Source: Leptospira_A soteropolitanensis
Lineage (GTDB): Bacteria > Spirochaetota > Leptospiria > Leptospirales > Leptospiraceae
NCBI RefSeq assembly: GCF_026151335.1
Contig: NZ_JAMQPP010000007.1
DNA: 64,000 nucleotides
Direction: 5' to 3' (one strand)
In this document: one piece after another, positions 60,155 to 64,000 of the stretch
How positions within the stretch are numbered: position 1 is the stretch's first letter
Layout of the letters: the number at the start of each line of letters is the position of its first letter
Made by a program: the position numbers and the translations under genes
Notes under the pieces: model-generated
Told to the model about the DNA's origin: nothing
Databases searched by the model: none
Seen by the model: the letters and a program-made list of their open reading frames with translations, nothing else

Positions 60155-62665
60155 ATGCCTTCAATACCAAAACAAATCTCTGAATACATCCTTATGGGAT
60201 TAACCCAAGAACAGGTTAGAAAAAACCGTACAAAGTATGGTGCCAATGAGATCAGCTCTTCCAAAAAAAAGGGAATCTTCCAGATGTTACTTGGAGTGGT
60301 CATGGAACCAATGATTCTGCTTCTCATTTCCATAAGTATCGTTTATTTACTCCTAGGAGATCGGGGAGAGGCACTCCTATTATTATGCTCCGTAATCGGA
60401 ATTATAACCATCACTTTTATCCAAGAAAAGAAAACGGAGACGGCGATCTCTGCTTTACGTTCCCTTGCTAGTCCAAGAACAAATGTGATTCGCGACAGGC
60501 AAATTCTTCGTATTGAAGGAAAGGATGTTGTTTTTGATGATTTATTAATTCTCAATGAGGGAGATAGAGTTCCTGCAGATGCGGAACTTATATCAGACAG
60601 ATTGTTTTCCTGTGATGAGTCTTTACTTACAGGAGAGTCTGTGCCTGTTACCAAATCTCAATCTAGTCCAGTATTTTGTGGATCTTTAGTTGTTAGTGGG
60701 GAAGGAGTATGTCGAGTAACGGCCGTTGGTAACCAAACTGAGATTGGTAAAATAGGTCGTAAAATTGCTGATGAAACAGTCGGTAGAACTTTACTCGAAG
60801 TAGAAGTTGCTCGATTAGTTCGTAATTTATTTATTGTTGCCGCATCTTTATGTGTGATTCTAGCTCTTTATTTTGGGATTGCCAGAAGCCAGTGGTTACA
60901 GGGTTTACTTTCGGGACTTACTTTAGCCATTGGCTTGATGCCAGAAGAATTACCTTTGGTTATGACCATATTTTTTGCGTTAGGTGCTTTTAGGTTAAGC
61001 ACTAAAAAGGTTTTAGTTAGACGGTCTTCTATTATTGAAACTTTAGGTGCTGCTACAGTTCTTTGTTCTGATAAAACTGGCACAATCACTCAGAATAAAA
61101 TGAAAGTCGGGTTTGTTGTAACAAAATCGGAGACATGCGAATTAAATCCAAAAACGAAACAGTCGGATGAAACAAAAGAATTACTTCATATAGCTTATTG
61201 TGCTTCCAAACATCCCAGTTTTGATCCGATGGATATTGCCATCTCGGATTGTTGGGACCTGTTAGAAAAAAAAGAGGACTCAGCGTTATTATCAGTTAGA
61301 GATTTTCCATTGTCTCCAGACCATTTAACAATGGTTCGTGTTCTAAAAGACGGTGAGTTTTATGTGAGTTATGCAAAAGGGTCACCTGAGGCAGTTTTTG
61401 ATTTATGCAGTTTTACTGGATCAGATTTGGAATTATGGACACAGAAAACAAATGAACTAGCAAAACAAGGATTTCGAGTGCTTGGTGTCGCTAAATCAGA
61501 ATCCCCGTCGCTAGAAATTCCCGAAGAAAGAAAACAAGCTAAGTTTCGCTTTTATGGTCTTCTCGCATTTTTGGATCCGATTCGAGAGATTGTACCGCTT
61601 GCGGTAAAAACTGCATACGAATCAGGAATTCGAGTGATCATGATTACGGGAGACTATCCTGAGACAGCAAAAAACATAGCAGACCAAATTGGATTAAAGG
61701 AATCCCATCTAGTTTATACAGGAAAAGAATTTTCCAATCTTAGCGAAGTAGAAATGCAAAAAGTAATTCGTAAGTGTAATATTTTTTCTCGTGTAAGTCC
61801 TGAAGATAAATGGAAAATTGTTCGAATGTTAAAAGCTGATGGCGAGATAGTGGCCATGACTGGAGACGGAGTGAATGATGCTCCGGCATTACGCACAGCA
61901 AACATTGGTGTTGCAATGGGAGAACGCGGAACAGATGTAGCTCGTGAAGCTGCCGATATCGTTTTGTTAGATGATTCTTTTTCATCCATATTAGAGTCTG
62001 TTCGCATAGGAAGACAGATTTTTGATAATTTAAAAAAAGCTTTGGGTTACCTCATCGGTGTTCATATACCTATTGTAGGTATAACATTTTTCCCAATCAT
62101 CTTCGATTGGCCGATCGTTGTTTTATCGGCCATCCATATAGTATTTATGGAAATGGTAATCGATCCTACATGTACGATCGTTTTTGAAAGAGAGTCTGCT
62201 GAGTCTGATCTTATGAAGAGGAAACCACGAGAAACATCGGAGCCATTGTTAGATCGAGAATTATTCATTAATTCTTTGATCCAAGGTGCCTTTTCTTTAT
62301 TTTCAGTTGTTTCTTCCTATTGGATCACCGAATTATTTCTAAAAGGGAATTCTTCTCCGAAAGTAGTCAGCACTGCCACTTTTGTTACATTAGTATTTTC
62401 GAATTTGTTCTTAATCCTTGCGAATCGATCTTTACATGAATCCATGTGGAGTAGAATGAGAATTCCCAATCAAACCATTCGTTATGTTTTTTCAGGAACG
62501 ATCGGAGTGCTTATGTTGTCTATGTATTTGCCGGGAATGAACTCAATGTTTCGATTTGTGCCACTTAATTTCCTGCAGTTTTCAACAGCGATACTGGTTG
62601 CTTTTGTCGGAGTTTTGTTTTACGATATGACAAAAGTTTTGGTTTCCAAATCACTTCGTAGCTGA
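60155..62665 (+). CDS. P-type cation-transporting ATPase
   Basis: An 836-residue P-type ATPase of the P2 group. The N-terminal domain has GLTQEQVRKNRTKYGANEI; the actuator contains TGESVPVTKS; Asp306 in CSDKTGTITQNKMKV is phosphorylated; MVRVLKDGEFYVSYAKGSPEAVFDLC binds nucleotide; TGDGVNDAPALRTANIGVAMG is the hinge. Membrane helix 4 has PEELPLV rather than the PEGLPAV of calcium pumps, so calcium, manganese or another divalent ion is possible. The region upstream of the DKTGT site also has the DVVFDDLLILNEGDRVPAD actuator segment. Unlike the copy at 33.7-35.1 kb, all motifs are intact. Confidence 0.93.
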   Translation: MPSIPKQISEYILMGLTQEQVRKNRTKYGANEISSSKKKGIFQMLLGVVMEPMILLLISISIVYLLLGDRGEALLLLCSVIGIITITFIQEKKTETAISALRSLASPRTNVIRDRQILRIEGKDVVFDDLLILNEGDRVPADAELISDRLFSCDESLLTGESVPVTKSQSSPVFCGSLVVSGEGVCRVTAVGNQTEIGKIGRKIADETVGRTLLEVEVARLVRNLFIVAASLCVILALYFGIARSQWLQGLLSGLTLAIGLMPEELPLVMTIFFALGAFRLSTKKVLVRRSSIIETLGAATVLCSDKTGTITQNKMKVGFVVTKSETCELNPKTKQSDETKELLHIAYCASKHPSFDPMDIAISDCWDLLEKKEDSALLSVRDFPLSPDHLTMVRVLKDGEFYVSYAKGSPEAVFDLCSFTGSDLELWTQKTNELAKQGFRVLGVAKSESPSLEIPEERKQAKFRFYGLLAFLDPIREIVPLAVKTAYESGIRVIMITGDYPETAKNIADQIGLKESHLVYTGKEFSNLSEVEMQKVIRKCNIFSRVSPEDKWKIVRMLKADGEIVAMTGDGVNDAPALRTANIGVAMGERGTDVAREAADIVLLDDSFSSILESVRIGRQIFDNLKKALGYLIGVHIPIVGITFFPIIFDWPIVVLSAIHIVFMEMVIDPTCTIVFERESAESDLMKRKPRETSEPLLDRELFINSLIQGAFSLFSVVSSYWITELFLKGNSSPKVVSTATFVTLVFSNLFLILANRSLHESMWSRMRIPNQTIRYVFSGTIGVLMLSMYLPGMNSMFRFVPLNFLQFSTAILVAFVGVLFYDMTKVLVSKSLRS

Positions 62666-62702
62666 CATAGTAATCATAGGAATCTAAACTTAGTAAAACC
62701 AT

Positions 62703-63569
62703 ATGATTGAACTTTTTTTTCCTAAAAAGTATTCTGCCCTTTGTTTGAAATCTGCCTTTTTTGGTTTTTTTGCACACACGGGTTTTGTGCGCGGGTTACA
62801 AGAAATTGGATTTAAACCTGCCATTGTTACAGGATCTAGCTCTGGAGCAATGATCGGCGCTTTGTATGCCACTGGGCGAGAGATGGTAGATTTTGAATCC
62901 CTCGTTTTGGGATTAAAGAAAAAGGATTTTTGGGAAGGGAATTCTTTGACTATGCTCGGACGTTTATTCAAAAAGGGACTCAATGGATATAGCGGAGTTC
63001 TGACTGGTAAGGCCACGCGCGAAATTTTATATCCCTATCTAGGAAATAAAAAGTTCTCTGATTTATCGATTAAATTGGGAATTGCAGTATCGAACCTTTC
63101 TAAAAACAAAAGAGAATTAATTACGGAAGGGAATGTTCTAGATGCAGTGATGGCTTCAATTGCTTTTCCTTTTCTATATGAAGTGCAGGAATTTCAGGGG
63201 CAAGAGTTTTTGGATGGTGGCATTGGGGACGGCGAACCAATTAAAGAATTAATTTTAGATCCAAGTATTGATAGAATTGTGATACACCAAATTAACAATC
63301 ATAGACCTATGAGTAAAAATACAATGAAGCGCGCGTTAGATGCATCTGTTCAGATCATAGAATCGGAATCAGAAGATTTAAAATCTTTATTAGCAAAAGA
63401 AAAGGGGAAAAAACTCATTCGATTAGAAACCAATACTCCTTATTTATCTCCCAATGATTTTTCTAAAGGTAAGTTTGCCCTTGCAGAAGGTCGTGGAACT
63501 GCCTACAGACATAAAGCTGAAATTTTAGGTGATTTGGAATTACCAATATTTGGTTTTTTCAATCAATAA
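62703..63569 (+). CDS. Patatin-like phospholipase
   Basis: A 288-residue lipid acyl hydrolase. AIVTGSSSGAMIGALYATG contains the GxSxG nucleophile Ser46; EFLDGGIGDGEPI holds the catalytic Asp171 of the DGG motif. The oxyanion loop normally written GGGxxG reads FFGFFAHTGFVRGL, with fewer glycines than usual. There is no signal peptide. It should cut acyl esters of membrane phospholipids or related lipids. It follows the ATPase by 37 bases and lies 6 bases before a response regulator gene, so it may belong to a signalling operon. Confidence 0.88.
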   Translation: MIELFFPKKYSALCLKSAFFGFFAHTGFVRGLQEIGFKPAIVTGSSSGAMIGALYATGREMVDFESLVLGLKKKDFWEGNSLTMLGRLFKKGLNGYSGVLTGKATREILYPYLGNKKFSDLSIKLGIAVSNLSKNKRELITEGNVLDAVMASIAFPFLYEVQEFQGQEFLDGGIGDGEPIKELILDPSIDRIVIHQINNHRPMSKNTMKRALDASVQIIESESEDLKSLLAKEKGKKLIRLETNTPYLSPNDFSKGKFALAEGRGTAYRHKAEILGDLELPIFGFFNQ

Positions 63570-63575
63570 TATTCT

Positions 63576-64000
63576 ATGGATATTCAAAAGAAACTCAATG
63601 TTTTGATTGTTGAAGATTCTCTTGCTTCTTACAAAGCGATTGTATCGGTTCTTCAAAATTTTGGGTTTTCCATTTTTCCCGAAAGAGCTGAATGGAAGGC
63701 GGAATTTGAACAAAGACTTGCGGACGAAACTTGGGACATAGTGATTTCCGATTTTTATCTTCCTGACTTTGATGGGCGTTATGTCATCACTAGAGTAAAA
63801 GAAATTAATCCTGATTTACCAGTAATTTTAGTCACAGAATTTCTTCCAGAGGATGCAGCTTCTGAATTTCTGAATTTGGGTGCCGCAGAATTTTTACCAA
63901 AATCTTCCATCATCAAACTTCCGTTTGTTGTCAATCGTGAGCTGGAAGCCTATCGACTTAAAGTATCGCAAAAAAAAGCTTGGGACATGTTGGTACATGG
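63576..64000 (+). CDS. Response regulator receiver domain, truncated by window edge
   Basis: The first 141 residues of a receiver protein; the frame is open to the last base. LNVLIVEDSLASYKAIV gives the acidic pair, DIVISDFYLPDFDGRYVI the phosphorylated Asp, LPVILVTEFLPED the Thr switch and FLPKSSII the Lys. It starts 6 bases after the patatin gene with ATG. What output domain follows cannot be seen here. Confidence 0.88.
   Translation, partial: MDIQKKLNVLIVEDSLASYKAIVSVLQNFGFSIFPERAEWKAEFEQRLADETWDIVISDFYLPDFDGRYVITRVKEINPDLPVILVTEFLPEDAASEFLNLGAAEFLPKSSIIKLPFVVNRELEAYRLKVSQKKAWDMLVH

Noticed and set aside
60155..62665. Intact P-type ATPase as source of the decayed copy by recent duplication
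   Set aside because: The decayed copy has MgtA-like segments (DLSEVPIPLDEV, VFMGTNVISG) that the intact protein lacks, so they belong to different subfamilies.
1..64000. CRISPR arrays, tRNA/rRNA genes, insertion sequences, prophage
   Set aside because: No regularly spaced repeats, cloverleaf or rRNA cores, transposases or phage genes were seen on reading the window.

Overview
The window looks like chromosomal DNA of a spirochaete of the genus Leptospira, most likely a free-living (saprophytic) species. The basis is AT-rich DNA, many lipoproteins with loose spirochaete-type lipoboxes, unusual 7TM-DISM/SpoIIE signalling proteins, a PerR without the structural zinc cysteines, and a full set of heterotrophic fatty-acid and amine catabolic genes. 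This is inferred from gene content; no rRNA or tRNA gene was seen. Genes lie on both strands in short operons. There is no phage, insertion sequence or CRISPR array.

Layout. 0-6.7 kb: a TetR/DUF4442 divergent pair, small lipoproteins, a periplasmic katG plus high-potential iron-sulfur protein operon under PerR-like boxes, a structured intergenic repeat, a cupin lipoprotein and three tandem mini-lipoproteins. 6.9-14.1 kb: eutBC, GST, an ArsR-SRPBCC pair, a chemotaxis receptor and a nonsense-interrupted nucleoside deoxyribosyltransferase. 14.2-23 kb: a large hybrid kinase/phosphatase, a PLP-fold protein, a PHB-depolymerase-like lipoprotein, an LLM flavoprotein, and an AraC regulator with an NmrA-like reductase. 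23-33.5 kb: divergent endoglycoceramidase-like and ceramidase lipoproteins, two TetR regulators, dienoyl-CoA reductase, acyl-CoA dehydrogenase and an EF-hand protein. 33.5-41.4 kb: a second copy of the structured repeat, a decayed P-type ATPase, hemolysin III, an ADH/TetR pair with a clear operator, a lipoprotein, an alginate-export-like porin and a DUF1415 protein.

41.5-48.1 kb holds a complete, tightly packed eboABCDEF operon, followed by a double cNMP-binding protein. 49.4-51.8 kb: DoxX-like protein, winged-helix regulator, ketopantoate reductase-like protein and PerR. 52-58.8 kb: a SpoIIE phosphatase and a histidine kinase with overlapping codons, then a large flavoprotein/polyferredoxin membrane fusion whose FAD-binding elements appear circularly permuted, and a MOFRL glycerate kinase. 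58.7-64 kb: a secernin-like C69 hydrolase, an intact P-type ATPase, a patatin phospholipase and the start of a response regulator cut by the window edge.

The most notable points are: a secreted glycosphingolipid-degrading pair sharing a palindromic operator-like element, next to fatty-acid oxidation genes; the ebo operon; an identical 15-base PerR-box core upstream of katG and of perR 46 kb away; the permuted flavoprotein-ferredoxin fusion; two fresh or older gene-decay events; and two copies of a GC-rich intergenic repeat whose central hairpin is conserved by compensatory change rather than by sequence.
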